Assembly (NCBI GenBank): GCA_017654935.2
Contig: CM065712.1
Coordinates: 23,970,585 to 24,034,584, forward strand
DNA: 64,000 nucleotides
Source of the DNA: Phymorhynchus buccinoides
Taxonomy: Eukaryota > Mollusca > Gastropoda > Neogastropoda > Raphitomidae
Reading direction: 5' to 3'
Below, one piece after another: positions 11,855 to 22,700 of the stretch. Below the pieces are notes generated by a model. The model had not been told where the DNA came from. It ran no database searches and worked only from the letters and a program-made list of their open reading frames with translations. Numbering within the stretch: the stretch's first letter is position 1; each line of letters opens with the position of its first letter. The translations under genes and the position numbers were made by a program.

Positions 11855-12366
11855 AAACACGTTCGTTCGTGTCCTCTGGGTTTCGATCATGGCTGTTTAA
11901 TAGCGGGGCGACGATGTGCATGACTGCTGATGTGTTTTGGTTAATTCAGGGCTGCCTAACCGGCCACCCACCCCTCTCTCCCCCCCTTAAGGGGTAATTG
12001 TCCCTGGAAACAGTCAAAAAGGGCAACCTGTCCCTAGAATCTACTTTTCTCTCTAGCGTCCCTGAAAAGTGAATAGAATCAAAAATGTGTCGAGCAATCG
12101 CTCGTCTTGTTAGCTGACCTTACTATTGAACACTCTATCTTTCATCTCATTTCTTTCTCTCAGATCTTTATGCTTTGTGGCTCAAGCCACAATCGCTATA
12201 ACTCACTTCTGTCGGTCGGATCGGTAAAATCCTAAAATTGTCGCAGCATATCTGACAAAATTGTGCGCACTTCAAATCGAGGCCTGCACATCAAGTCGCT
12301 TTACGGACATGTGGAAGAGCTTCTAAAAAAAAATAAAAAAAAAAAAAAAAAAAAAAAAAAACCCCA

Positions 12367-12407
<41 letters not shown>

Positions 12408-13500
12408 TAGCATGATGCTAAGTCTCATGTTATCTCAACGTGAATACAGGCCCAGATGTATATCCTCGCCTGTACAGTCTTTGGTAGCACCTGTGGCGAC
12501 CAAAGAATCCTTGTGGTTGTGTCAGAAATGTTGGCTAGATCATGATATAAATTCAGTAAGTTCATGTGTCCTTTTTTATTACCCTTTTATGCATTGACAG
12601 GTACGTCAATAATAATTATAATAATAATTAACATTTATAGAGCGCGCTTTCTCTCTTGAGCTCACGGCGCTTCACAATTGTTTAAGTAAATACATAGATC
12701 ATAAATAAGCTACTACAATATTAACTATCAAAAAACATGCACATAGCCACAACACACACGCACAGCGGCCACACAGTTGATCGACCCACGCGCAAGCAGT
12801 CTGTGCGCATGCACTCTCACACACAATGTGGGGAACATAGTTTAAACGCCGGACCTTCTTTTATTTTATCCTTGCTATAAATCTATCCACAAAGCTGCTC
12901 CATCTTACCTCTGCGACAATATTTCCATCTATACACCAGCTCACACTATATGTTCGGGCGTTCAGTTTCTGACCCTCTATACCTCCATATAAGCTTTCAA
13001 TGTGGCGGCGCTCTGATGCTGTATCAGGACGACATCTGGGAACAAACTTCGCTTTCCCTCAGTCAGCGGACACGACCCTCTCAGCTTCAAATCTAACATC
13101 AAAACTACCTGTTCACACGTGATTGAGGCTCACTCTCTTCTCCTTCTCTCTCTGCCTATAGGTCTGTTTTGCTCTTGCCATTTAGTCACAATGTGTGTTT
13201 GCTTGATTCGTTGTGTTATGAATGCTAACGTGTGTGTGCGCCTTGATGATCGTCAAGATTCAGCGCTGTATAAATACTGTATGTTGTGTCTTCCTCTGTT
13301 TCCTGTATGTACATACAACAACTATTTGTGATCCATGTAATAAAGCATTTTCTTGGTCAAAACTCCTACGCATGTGTAGCAATATCTCCCATATCATTCG
13401 TTTAAGGGGTGGTTGGTGATTGTTAAAATTATTATTATTTTGTAAGCTTTTGTGTTCGTCTTGATCTGTCGGTTTTTTTATGGGGAAATGAAGAGATATA
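11855..13500. other. No gene recognised
   Basis: Holds poly-A runs (12326-12404, interrupted by CCCC), a GCGC-type retroposon tail (12605-12690, inverted) and otherwise unique sequence up to the N gap. The bases left of the gap have no counterpart outside the right palindrome arm. Confidence 0.6.
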
Positions 13501-14000
13501 NNNNNNNNNNNNNNNNNNNNNNNNNNNNNNNNNNNNNNNNNNNNNNNNNNNNNNNNNNNNNNNNNNNNNNNNNNNNNNNNNNNNNNNNNNNNNNNNNNNN
13601 NNNNNNNNNNNNNNNNNNNNNNNNNNNNNNNNNNNNNNNNNNNNNNNNNNNNNNNNNNNNNNNNNNNNNNNNNNNNNNNNNNNNNNNNNNNNNNNNNNNN
13701 NNNNNNNNNNNNNNNNNNNNNNNNNNNNNNNNNNNNNNNNNNNNNNNNNNNNNNNNNNNNNNNNNNNNNNNNNNNNNNNNNNNNNNNNNNNNNNNNNNNN
13801 NNNNNNNNNNNNNNNNNNNNNNNNNNNNNNNNNNNNNNNNNNNNNNNNNNNNNNNNNNNNNNNNNNNNNNNNNNNNNNNNNNNNNNNNNNNNNNNNNNNN
13901 NNNNNNNNNNNNNNNNNNNNNNNNNNNNNNNNNNNNNNNNNNNNNNNNNNNNNNNNNNNNNNNNNNNNNNNNNNNNNNNNNNNNNNNNNNNNNNNNNNNN
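13501..14000. other. Assembly gap (500 N)
   Basis: Exactly 500 unknown bases, a conventional scaffold gap of unspecified size. The sequence to its right begins in the middle of a family A element and is the outer edge of the palindrome. The sequence to its left has no counterpart beyond the right arm. Confidence 0.99.
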
Positions 14001-14090
14001 TCCCCAATATTCCTCTACCCAGGTAAATTTAATGGAAATATTTGGCTGAAAAATGGATTTTTTTTTTTTTTTTTTCTGGCGGTGTGAAAG
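14001..14090 (+). mobile_element. Family A element, right end only, cut by the assembly gap
   Basis: The contig starts inside the element at TCCCCAATATT and runs through CTACCCAGGTAAATT to GGCGGTGTGAAAG and TTAA. The full copy is at 36521-36743 in the right arm. Confidence 0.85.
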
Positions 14091-14250
14091 TTAATATTTT
14101 AATCAGACATTTGTCCTGACAGGGGAGAACACAATAGGACATTTTTCAATTTTAATAGGTCAATGGCCTATGACCGGGGCCTAGGGACATCACTGTTTAA
14201 TGTAGAGAGAGTTGATGACGTTCATAATGTCGTTCGTTATTTTCTGACAG

Positions 14251-14428
14251 GTGAGTGTGGTCGGTGACACGGTCAACGTCTCGGGTCAGTCCAACTGCAC
14301 GCCAGTCAAAGTTCCAGAGTGTCGGCTGTCCGAAGACCTGGGACAGCTGTTCCAGAACTCGTCCTTCAGCGACGTCTTCCTCTGTGTCGGGGGTCACGAG
14401 TTCAGAGTTCACAAGTCGATTTTGGCAG
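14251..14428 (+). CDS. SPOP: SPOP exon 5, left palindrome arm
   Basis: Inverted copy of the exon at 36185-36362 with the same 59 codons and the same splice sites (TTCTGACAG acceptor, GCAG|GTCAGT donor). No MATH exons exist upstream because the contig begins at the N gap, 250 bp earlier, so this copy is headless. It is either the other haplotype folded onto this contig by assembly or the second arm of a real inverted duplication. Confidence 0.9.
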
Positions 14429-14515
14429 GTCAGTATGGTCGAATGTTTTCGTCAAAAAAGATAGTTTAAAAAAATCAATGGATCATAGCCTATGGTAGAA
14501 TGTTGTGGTCGAAAT

Positions 14516-15220
14516 AGAACTCGTCTTTCAGTGATGTCTTCCTCTGTGTCGGGGGTCATAAGTTCAGAGTTCACAAGTCGATTTTGGCAGGTCAGTATGG
14601 TCGAATGTTTTCGTCAAAAAAGATAGTTTAAAAAAATCAATGGATCATAGCCTATGGTAGAATGTTGTGGTCGAAATAGAACTCGTCTTTCAGTGACGTC
14701 TTCCTCTGTGTCGGGGGTCACGAGTTCAGAGTTCACAAGTCGATTTTGGCAGGTCAGTATGGTCGAATGTTTTCATCAAAAGATAGTTTTTAAAAAAATC
14801 AAAGGATCATAGCCTATGGTAAAATGTTGTGGTCAAAAGAGAACTCTTCCTTCAGTGACGTCTTCCTCTGTGTCGGAGGTCACGAGTTCAGAGTTCACAA
14901 GTCGATTTTGGCAGGTCAGTATGGTCAAATGTTTTTGTCAAAAGATTTTTTTTTTTTTTTTTCAATTGATCGTGGTCTGTGGCGGTAAGTTTTGGTTAAA
15001 AGAGAACTCTTCCTTCAGTGACGTTTTCCTGTGTGTCGGGGGTCACAAGTTCATAGTGCACAAGTCTATGCTCGTAGGTCAGTATGGTCGAATGTTTTGG
15101 TCAAAAGACAAAATTTTGTTTTTCCAATATATCATGGTCTATGGTAGAATGTTTTGGTCAAAAGAGAACTCGTCCTTCAGTGACGTTTTCATCTGTCAGA
15201 GGGCGCAAGTTTCAGAGTGC
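14516..15220 (+). repeat. Tandem copies of the SPOP exon 5 3' end with donor, left arm
   Basis: Five further copies of the last ~74 bp of exon 5, each followed by GTCAGTATGGTC intron sequence. Exon-like ends fall at 14590, 14752, 14914 and 15077 (after the true one at 14428), so the period is 162-163 bp. The fifth copy (15165 to about 15220) is truncated and runs into another repeat. The first four remain open in the BTB frame (SSFSDVFLCVGG and so on). The copy ending at 15077 carries several replacements (E to K, R to I, I to M, A to V). None has a phase-compatible acceptor. Confidence 0.92.
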
Positions 15221-15504
15221 AAAATCCCCCCGTGGGGATACCGGGGTGTCTTCCGTACAAATAGTTCCATCACCCCCCCTCCTTTTCATTATGTTAGTTA
15301 CCCTACTCTTTTCGAGTAGTATTCTAACTCAAATTGGACCTCTACTACTCTTCCAAATTGAAACATAATGCTCTACTTACTCATTTTCAGTGAACATTGT
15401 TTTTGATGGTTTAATGAATAAAACTACACATTTTGCACCAAAAACTACTCATTTCAGCTATCCAGACTACTCAAGACTTGTGTAGGGGGTAAACAGGTCC
15501 TGAC

Positions 15505-15606
15505 TGTGTTTAGAGCAAAAGCCAGCATATCAGGGTTACTCCTTCATCTGATGACGTCATCAGTGAATGTCATCAGGTCAGTACGTAATACGTTGGTGGC
15601 AGTCAA
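15505..15606 (+). mobile_element. Family B fragment, left arm
   Basis: Contains GCAAAAGCCAGCATATCAG, GATGACGTCATCAG and the terminal GTGGCAGTCAAGGGG. The other end is missing. The mirror is 35012-35115. Confidence 0.7.
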
Positions 15607-16194
15607 GGGGTTTTAAAAGTCTTGTTGCACTAAGTGTGTTTTATTCTTAGTCACCGCTGAAGAAGGGAGCAAGGTTCTACTGAAAGCTGAAAAGAAAGAA
15701 AGCTTCATATGTTTTGCTTGAAAGCAAACTTGTTTCAATTATTTTATCTATTCTAACCACACTGATCAACACTCAAAACAATAGCAATAAACATCATCAG
15801 TTTGGAAACCAATGCCCCAGCACATAAAAAACGAAAGTAGCAAAGGACCGCAACTCCCCTTACCCGGAAGCCCGGTTACTCCCCTTTCGCTTCCGGTCAC
15901 GCGGTCCATTTGACCTGCCAAAGTCACTTTTTCATTTTCCACTGATGTGGCAGCATCGCTATTGGAAGCCATCCTTTCAGCAACTTCATTTTTCTACAGT
16001 TTATCTGGTCGGTTCATCCTTATTTTTACTTATTCTTCATTAGCCTATTCTTGCTAGTGTTACTAGTTAAGAATAGATAGTAGAATTAATAAAAATTCCT
16101 CAATCTTAGCAAATTGTTTATTGTTTTAGGGCGAATGGACTGGCTTACTCTCGCTGTGAATGAAAATGTCATGGGTGTTCTACCTTACGGTTCC

Positions 16195-16430
16195 TCCCGT
16201 GGGGATACCCAGGGGGTCTTTTGTATAAATAGTTCCCCACACCTTCTGGAAGTTCTGTGCTTGTAACTTCCTCTAATATGTCACTCTCTTTGACTCTGCC
16301 TTTTCCCTTTGCTTACTGTCATCTGCTGTCTTTCTATTTCACTGGTCCATTCTCCTGCCTTTTTTTTTTCTTCAAGAAACGCTTTCAAAAAGATCTCCAC
16401 CAGCCGAAGTCAAACTTACTGAGCCTAACT
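16195..16430 (+). repeat. Family E repeat, left arm
   Basis: CCCGTGGGGATACCCAGGGG to CGCTTTCAAAAAGATCTCC; the tail is cut by the family C composite inserted at 16432. A short head fragment of the same family is at 15225-15270. The mirrors are 34208-34442 and 35345-35392. Confidence 0.75.
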
Positions 16431-16431
16431 G

Positions 16432-17017
16432 CAGTGGAACCTCCTTTATAAGACCCTCCCACATAAGACCTCTTTCTCTGAGACATTTGCCCTTCTTTGT
16501 TAGTATTAAAATTAGTTCCCTTATAAGACCCCTCCCATAACTATAAGACCTCATATATTTTGGATGATTTTCTTAAAGACCCACCAGAATCACGTGTCAA
16601 AATCACGGGTTTCACGTGTTTTCCCTCTTATAGCTGGTAAGAAATCTTGTTTTGACCAGGTCTGACTCCCATCTAATTCCCCCCAAATTCAAAGCGAAAC
16701 ATCGTTTTAAAGAGCAGCCTCAATTGAAGTTGGGGACATGTATGTGGGTCACAGCGACCTAGAAAAAACAAGGGACTTAATGGTGGTGCGTCAGTGTGTC
16801 TTTAAACCCACAGCCGGCTATTATATAAAGCGTTCACGCGAGGCGCGCGCCGTCATTCTCCACGGTGCTGGCGAGAGAGACGGTTCAACCGTTCTTTTTT
16901 TCTCTGTTGCTCGAGCCACTGTGAGTCAGAACTACGCAGCGACTAGGCTAGCAGTCTACAACCGATCCCTGGGATCGGTAGTTATCCCTTTAAGGTCTTA
17001 TAAGGGAAGTTTCACTG
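16432..17017 (+). mobile_element. Family C composite element, left arm (SPOP intron 5)
   Basis: Terminal CAGTGGAACCTCC and GGAAGTTTCACTG enclose ~590 bp rather than ~180. The extra interior holds a CACGTG-family fragment (16576-16650) and a segment with TATTATATAAAGCG, a possible TATA box, followed by a GC-rich stretch. The mirror is 33624-34207. Confidence 0.75.
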
Positions 17018-17581
17018 TATTTCTTGTTTGGTTTAAACAAATTTATTCATAAACAATCACATATCAAAGCAGCATCAGAATAAGGATCACAGAGCACAAC
17101 GAGCTTAAAGCTTATACTAGGTGCTCAAAACATTTGAAGTACAACAGTATTGGCTGCAACTAGTGAAGTTAGTACACTGGGTAAATGATGAAAGAAAGGG
17201 AAAAGGAACAGAAGCATAACAACGTGGGAATACTAAGTAAAGGAGAACAAACAAATTCATAGACATATTCATGAACAACGAATCAAACAAATAGATACAG
17301 AAGAAGAAGAAAAAAAAAAAGAAGAAGATACAAATTATGACAAGTACGACAAGTAGGGGCAAGATTATGTTAGTTAATTAGATACCAAATACATCATGTT
17401 TCAGCATCAAGACAAGCAGACCATTGCGAAAGCATTTCATTTCAACCAGGGCAACATGGTATTTCTTGTTTAGGCGCGTAACGGCAGTATGACACATCTG
17501 CATTCATAATTGACAGGAAACCGTCTGAGCGATGGAGGAAGACGAAGAACCTTACAGTTTTTTGGGTTCTGTTTTCAACAG

Positions 17582-17637
17582 CGCGGTCTCCGGTTTTCTT
17601 CGCCATGTTTGACCATGAGATGACGGAGAGCAAGCGG
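17582..17637 (+). CDS. SPOP: SPOP exon 6, left palindrome arm
   Basis: Inverted copy of 33006-33061. It encodes the same 18 residues with a GTT instead of GTG valine codon. The acceptor is TTCAACAG (TTTTCACAG in the right arm) and the donor is CGG|GTGAGT. The acceptor difference and the synonymous change show the arms are not base-identical. Confidence 0.9.
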
Positions 17638-17867
17638 GTGAGTCATTGGGACATTTCATTTTGGGCTTTTTAATCCTTTCACCGCCAGTCATTTTTCAGC
17701 CCCAAATTCCATTAACCTTTAGCACACTGCATTTTTTTCTCATGTTCCGTACTCTGCCACTGTATTCTTTTTGAGGCGGTGGGAAAACGCTTGCACCCAC
17801 TTGATTAAAAAGGCTGTAATTTGCTCTGTGTGTTGTGGTGCAGACTTGATTATTGGAATACTATTAA

Positions 17868-18097
17868 CCCTTTCACCGCCAAATTCGGATTTTAGCACCG
17901 CAGTGATTTAACACTTATGTCACTAAAAGGCGTCAAATTGGGGTCTATTATCCAAAGACCACTATTGTCTTAGTTTTGGGAAGTAAGGATAGACCTTATT
18001 TTATATATGTCACAGAAGAATCCCCAATACTGCAGATGGATTTTGTTCTCTACCCAGGTAAATTTAATAGTTGAAATAATGGCTGGCGATGAAAGGG
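17868..18097 (+). mobile_element. Family A element in SPOP intron 6, left arm
   Basis: CCCTTTCACCGCCAAATTC to GGCGATGAAAGGG between TTAA sites (17864-17867 and 18098-18101). The mirror copy is 32553-32780. A partial relative lies just upstream at about 17672-17740. Confidence 0.85.
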
Positions 18098-19121
18098 TTA
18101 AAGAAATGATTGAGGAAAGTGTTGATGCTAAGCATTTTGTTGTCCGTGCATGTTTGTTTTGTTGTTGGGAAACAAAAAGAAGAAGCAAAAACAACAAAGC
18201 GAAAGTGTTGACTTACTGTTTCGGCAACTGTCGGACTGAGTGCATGAATGCCTTTCAACTTTGACCCCTGCGGCTAAAACAACGATTGCGGCTAATTTGT
18301 GAATATTTCCCCTTCCGTATTTTACTTTTTTAGGCTGGTCGTCAACTCCAGCCTGTGCGTGTTGACATCGTCAATCTCGGTAAAAAAACAAACCGTTCTC
18401 ATGCCGAAACTGAAGAATTTAATCAGCGATATTATGATCTGACCACTAAATTTCACCACTTTATGAACATTGATTTAAGGTCTTCGACTGAGCAGTTTAT
18501 GATCAAAGTTTGAACTGAAACAGTTGCGATCGTGTCGATCTTTACGAACTCTGTGCACACGTAAATGCGAAGTCAACTTCCAAGTTGAAACTAGGTGATC
18601 GGTCTCACTCCATAAAGTTGGAACTCAGTGAATGGTCTCACTTTACAAAAAATAAGTTGAAAAGCAGCTCCTTTCCTTTATCAAACTGATAAATCGGCGT
18701 TAGTGTGTGCACTGAAACACTCGCTGAATGCAAACAACTCACAAAATCCGATAAATGAAAGCAGCTGGCGCATTAGCGTTTGCCGTGATTTCGTATATGT
18801 GTTGCCATTTTGTCAGCCGAGTTGTACGCGCGGTAAAAGTTCCGTGTGTGCAAACTGTGAATGAAAATGAACTGCCAGTACGTTACTTTGTCATGTTTTG
18901 TGTTGTGTTGTGTCGTTGTGCAGAATTCAGTATTTAGTAAGGCAGAAGGTTAGTAGTGTGTAGTTTGTGTGCGAGTGCAACACGGGCCGTCAAAGTTGCC
19001 GCTGGCTTTCGATCACGAGTTAGCGTCTGCTCGTCTTCTCAGGTTCGTTTTTTCTTTTCAGTCTCTTGCGGCTTAGACACTGAACGCGGCTTTATCGTTG
19101 TTTTTCTCTCCAGAATTTTAA

Positions 19122-19345
19122 CCCCTTGACTGAGCCAGAGAAAATTAAAGAAAACATAATTGGGCAAATCATGCCATGAAAAAAGACAACTGATAGAGCC
19201 CCATCTGAGAAAATGGTCTGGGGATATTACTCTCTTGATTTTGTTAGAGCAAAAGCCAGCATATCAGGTTTATTCCTCTTCATCTGATGACGTCATCAGT
19301 GATGTCACCAGGTCAGTACGTGATACGTTGGTGGCAGTCAAGGGG
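19122..19345 (+). mobile_element. Family B miniature transposon (TTAA, CCCCTTGACTG ends), left arm
   Basis: Begins CCCCTTGACTGAGCCAG and ends TGGCAGTCAAGGGG, flanked by TTAA (19118-19121 and 19346-19349). The termini and target are again piggyBac-like, but the sequence differs from family A. The interior contains CATCTGATGACGTCATCAG, a strong CRE-like palindrome. Confidence 0.8.
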
Positions 19346-19455
19346 TTAATAAAATTCAGGGGGTGAGGCTTAGACAACGGTGCGCTTTGTAGTCCGGAAA
19401 ATACGGTAATGATATATGCATGTTTATTATTGTCCATATCGCTGTGTCGTTTCAG

Positions 19456-19578
19456 AACCGCGTGGAGATAACGGATGTGGACCATGACGTGATGCGGGAG
19501 ATGCTGCGCTTCATCTACACCGGGCGAGCCCCGAACCTGGACAAAATGGCCGACGAGCTGCTGGCCGCCGCCGATAAG
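19456..19578 (+). CDS. SPOP: SPOP exon 7, left palindrome arm
   Basis: Inverted copy of 31116-31238 encoding the same 41 residues, with acceptor TTTCAG and donor AAG|GTCAGA. It is followed 22 bases later by the same exon 8 shred and the same nested miniature transposons that lead into the satellite array. Confidence 0.92.
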
Positions 19579-19600
19579 GTCAGAGGTCGATTCTTTCATC

Positions 19601-19627
19601 AAGGTCATGTGTGAGGAAGCACTGTGC
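19601..19627 (+). pseudogene. SPOP exon 8 fragment, left arm
   Basis: Counterpart of 31067-31093: KVMCEEALC then TTTAAC and a family A element (TTAA at 19629-19632). Its presence in both arms means the break predates the duplication or is shared by both haplotypes, so it is not a sequencing slip. Confidence 0.65.
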
Positions 19628-19628
19628 T

Positions 19629-19799
19629 TTAACCCTTCCAATGTCACATTTATGCACCACCATGGTTTAGCACCAGTGCCATTAACCCTTTCACCGCCAA
19701 TGTCACATTTCAGCCACCCAACTACTGATTTAACACCCATGTCATGAAAAGGCCTCAAACCAGGGTTTGTTATCCAAAGAGCCTATTTTCTTAATTTTG
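19629..19799 (+). mobile_element. Nested family A element ends that seed the satellite, left arm
   Basis: A first element begins after TTAA at 19629 (CCCTTCCAATGTCAC). A second begins after TTAA at 19682-19685 inside the first (CCCTTTCACCGCCAATGTC). The second runs without a break into the first satellite unit at ~19800. The opposite end of either element is not seen before the palindrome centre. Confidence 0.8.
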
Positions 19800-22700
19800 G
19801 GAGGTAAGGGCAGACCCTAGTTTATTCATGTCACAGAGGTATCCCCAATATTGCAGATGATTTTAGGAGGTAAGGAATGGATAGACCTTCCTTAAATACA
19901 TGTCACAGAGGTATCCCCAATATTGCAGATGATGTTAGGAGGTAAGGAATGGATAGACCTTCCTTAAATACATGTCACAGAGGAATCCCCAATATTGCCA
20001 GATGATGTTAGGAGGCTAAGGAATATGGATAGGCCTTACTTTAATACATGTCACAGAGGAATCCCCAATATTGCAGATGATGTTAGGAGGTAAGGAATGG
20101 ATAGGCCTTACTTAAATACATGTCACAGAGGTATCCCCAATATTGCAAATAAAAGATTTTGCCAAATGATGTTAGGAGGTAAGACCGATGGATAGGCCTT
20201 ACTTATGCATGTCACAGAGCGAATCCCCAATATTGCAGATGATGTTAGGAGGTAAGGATAAGGATATGCCTTACTTCATACATGTCACAGAGGAATCCCC
20301 AATATTGCAGATGATGTTAGGAGGTAAGGAATGGATAGACCTTACTTAAATACATGTCACAGAGGAATCCCCAATATTGCAGATGATGTTAGGAGGTAAG
20401 GAATGGATAGACCTTCCTTAAATACATGTCACAGAGTAATCCCCAATATTGCAGATGATGTTAGGAGGTAAGGAATGGATAGGCCTTCCTTAACATACAT
20501 GTCACAGAGGAATCCCCAATATTGCAGATGATGTTAGGAGGTAAGGAATGGATAAGCCTTACTTTATACATGTGCACAGAGGAATCCCCAATATTGCAGA
20601 TGATGTTAGGAGGTAAGGAATGGATAGGCCTTACTTTATACATGTCACAGAGGAATCCCCAATATTGCAGATGATGTTAGGAGGTAAGGAATGGATAGGC
20701 CTTACGTTTATGCATGTCACAGAGGAATCCCCAATATTGCAGATGATGTTAGGAGGTAAGGAATGGATAGGCCTTACTTTATTCATGTCACAGAGGAATC
20801 CCCAATATTGCAGATGATGTTAGAGAGTTAAAGGACATGGATAGTCTTACTTTTTTATGCATGTCACAGAGGAATCCCCAATATTGCAGATGATGTTAGG
20901 AGGTAAGGATGGATAGGCCTTACTTTATTCATGTCACAGAGGAATCCCCAATATTGCAGATGATAGTTAGGAGGTAAGGAATGGATATAGCCTTATTGTT
21001 ATACATGTCACAAAGAGGAATCCCCAATATTGCAGATGATGTTAGGAGGTAAGGAATGGATAGGCCTTACTTTATACATGTCACAGAGGTATCCCCAATA
21101 TTGCAGATGATGTTAGGTGGTAAGGAATGGATAAGGCCTTACTTTATACATGTCACAGAGGAATCCCTCAATAGTGCAGATGATGTTAGGAGGTAAGGCA
21201 TGGATAGCCTTACTTTATACATGTCACAGAGGTATCCCCAATATTGCAGATGATGTTAGGAGGTAAGGAATGGATAGGCCTTCCTTAAATACATGTCACA
21301 GAGGAATCCCCAATATTGCAGATGATGTTGGGAGGTAAGGCATGATAGGCCTTCCTTTATACATGTCACAGAGGAATCCCCAATATTGCAGATGATTTTA
21401 GGAGGTAAGGATATGGATAGACTTCCGTAAATACATGTCACAGAGGAATCCCCAATAATGCAGATGAAATGTTAGGAGGTAAGGAATGGATTAGACCTTC
21501 CTTAAAATACATGTCACAGAGGAAGCCCCAATATTGCAGATGAATGTTAGGAGGTAAGGAAGGATAGACCTTGCTTAAATACATGTCCACAGAGGAATCC
21601 CCAATAATGCAGATGAGGTTAGGAGGTAAGGAATGGATAGACCTTCCTTTATACATGTCACAGAGGAATCCCCAATATTGCAGATGATGTCAGGAGGTAA
21701 GGAATGGATAGACCTTACTTAAATACGTGTCACAGAGGAATCCCCAATATTTGCAGATGATGTTAGGAGGTAAGGAATGGATAGACCTTACTTAAATACA
21801 TGTCACAGAGGAATCCCCAATATTGCAGATGATGTTAGGAGGTAAGGAATGGATAGGCCTTCCTTAAATACATGTCACAGAGGCAATCCCCAATATTGCA
21901 GATGATGTTAGGAGGTAAGGAAATGATAGGCCTTACTTTATACATGTCACAGAGGTATCCCCAATATTGCAGATGATGTTAGGAAGGTAAGGAATGGATA
22001 GGCCTTATTTAAATACATGTCACAGAGGGAATCCCCAATATTGCAGATGATGTTAGGAGGTAAGGAATGGATAGGCCTTACTTTATACATGTCATAGAGC
22101 GAATCCCCAATTATTGCAGATGATGTTAGCGAGGTAAGGAATGGATAGGCCTTACTTAAATACATGTCACAGCATGGGTATCCCCAATATTGCAGATGGA
22201 TGTTAGGAGGTAAGGAATGGATAGCCTTACTTTATTCATGTCACAGAGGTATCCCCAATATTGCAGATGATGTTAGGAGGTAAGGAATGGATAGACCTTC
22301 CTTAAATACATGTCACAGAGGGAATCCCCAATATTGCAGATGATGTTAGGAGGTAAGGAATGGATAGGCCTTACTTAAATACATGTCACAGAGGTATCCC
22401 CAATATTGCAGATGATGTTAGGAGGTAGGAAAGGATAGGCCTTACTTTAATACATGTCACAGATGAATCCCCAATATTGCAGATGATTTTAGGAGGTAAG
22501 GAATGGATAGACCTTCCTTAAATACATGTCACAGAGGTATCCCCAATATTGCAGATGATGTTAGGAGGTAAGGAATGGATAGACCTTCCTTAAATACATG
22601 TCACAGAGGAATCCCCAATATTGCAGATGATGCTTAGGAGGTAAGGAATGATAGACCTTCCTTAAATACATGTCACAGAGGAATCCCCAATATTGCAGAT

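Noticed and set aside
13435..14087. Open frames spanning the N run
   Set aside because: They consist of unknown residues only; the gap has no stop codons by definition.
14516..15077. Mutually exclusive alternative BTB exons
   Set aside because: The copies lack a proper acceptor. The nearest AG (TTCAG|TGAC) is phase 2 and cannot follow the phase 1 donor of exon 5 in frame, so cassette use would frameshift.
15766..15972. Open frame MASNSDAATSVENEKVTLAG on the minus strand as a gene
   Set aside because: The mirror region at 34660-34870 differs by indels and a stop-creating change, there is no recognisable domain, and it lies in repeat-filled SPOP intron 5.
19579..19614. Read-through C-terminus after SPOP exon 7 ([13 protein letters not shown])
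   Set aside because: It crosses a good donor (AAG|GTCAGA) and bears no likeness to the SPOP YALERL continuation. Treated as intron.
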